The notes below the pieces were generated by a model. The model worked only from the letters and a program-made list of their open reading frames with translations. It was not told the DNA's origin and did not search any database. A program made the position numbers and the translations under genes. Shown piece by piece: positions 6,020 through 6,061 of a stretch of 6,061 nucleotides of DNA. This DNA is from an uncultured Lentisphaeraceae bacterium. GTDB taxonomy: Bacteria; Verrucomicrobiota; Kiritimatiellia; RFP12; DVOR01. The stretch's first letter is position 1. The number at the start of each line of letters is the position of its first letter. The stretch is from assembly GCA_946056345.1 (NCBI GenBank), contig CAMGJH010000075.1:1-6061 (forward strand), in the 5' to 3' direction.

Positions 6020-6042
6020 AGTCGACAGTCGACAGTCGACAG
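6020..6042. repeat. GTCGACA heptanucleotide tandem array
   Basis: A 23-bp tract with exact 7-bp periodicity contains three perfect copies of GTCGACA (6021-6027, 6028-6034, 6035-6041). Each unit holds the 6-bp palindrome GTCGAC plus one spacer base. It is intergenic, about 25 bp upstream of the efp -35 box. The unit sequence is unrelated to the array before mreB, but the period is the same. Confidence 0.9.
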
Positions 6043-6061
6043 GGCGCGTTCCGCGACGGAG

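Noticed and set aside
6020..6042. CRISPR array or phage attachment site
   Set aside because: Units are only 7 bp with no spacers, and no integrase or cas gene is present; it is a short tandem repeat.
1..6061. Mobile element, defence system or other accessory island
   Set aside because: All genes are conserved housekeeping genes with uniform composition; no transposase, terminal repeats or integrase are seen.

Overview
The window is a GC-rich stretch of a Gram-negative bacterial chromosome. It carries two convergent housekeeping gene groups: a rod-shape (elongasome) operon on the + strand, and a translation-factor operon on the - strand. The cell has MreB, MreC, MreD and an elongation-type PBP2, so it should be a bacterium with an inner membrane, periplasm and laterally growing wall. 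The base composition and very Ala/Arg-rich proteins fit several high-GC phyla. A PVC-group lineage (Kiritimatiellota/Lentisphaerota-like) is my guess, but nothing here proves it.

Layout. Positions 29-54 hold a strong intrinsic terminator for a + strand gene lying before the window. Positions 55-208 are a non-coding GC-rich leader with inverted repeats and no gene that I can see. Positions 209-250 are a perfectly phased heptanucleotide array, organised as two 21-bp units, that abuts a predicted extended -10 promoter (255-284). Then follow mreB (312-1346), mreC (1367-2224), mreD (about 2211-2750) and the PBP2 gene (2740-4563). mreC/mreD and mreD/PBP2 overlap, as in a translationally coupled operon. 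A two-way terminator (4578-4617) separates this operon from the convergent - strand genes: a membrane-anchored TPR protein of YfgM-like architecture (4630-5343) downstream of efp, elongation factor P (5367-5930). efp has a near-consensus sigma70 promoter (5967-5995) with a second, unrelated heptanucleotide array (6020-6042) upstream of it.

How the genes work together. MreB filaments under the inner membrane, the MreC/MreD envelope proteins and the PBP2 transpeptidase form the core of the Rod complex that inserts peptidoglycan along the side wall. The usual last partner, the RodA glycosyltransferase, is not present: the operon stops at a terminator right after PBP2. EF-P relieves ribosome stalling at polyproline, and the TPR protein may act at the inner membrane; the two are probably cotranscribed.

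I found no clearly novel system. The observations most worth following are the heptad array joined to the mreB promoter, a predicted Cys3-His metal site in PBP2, and the operon that lacks rodA.
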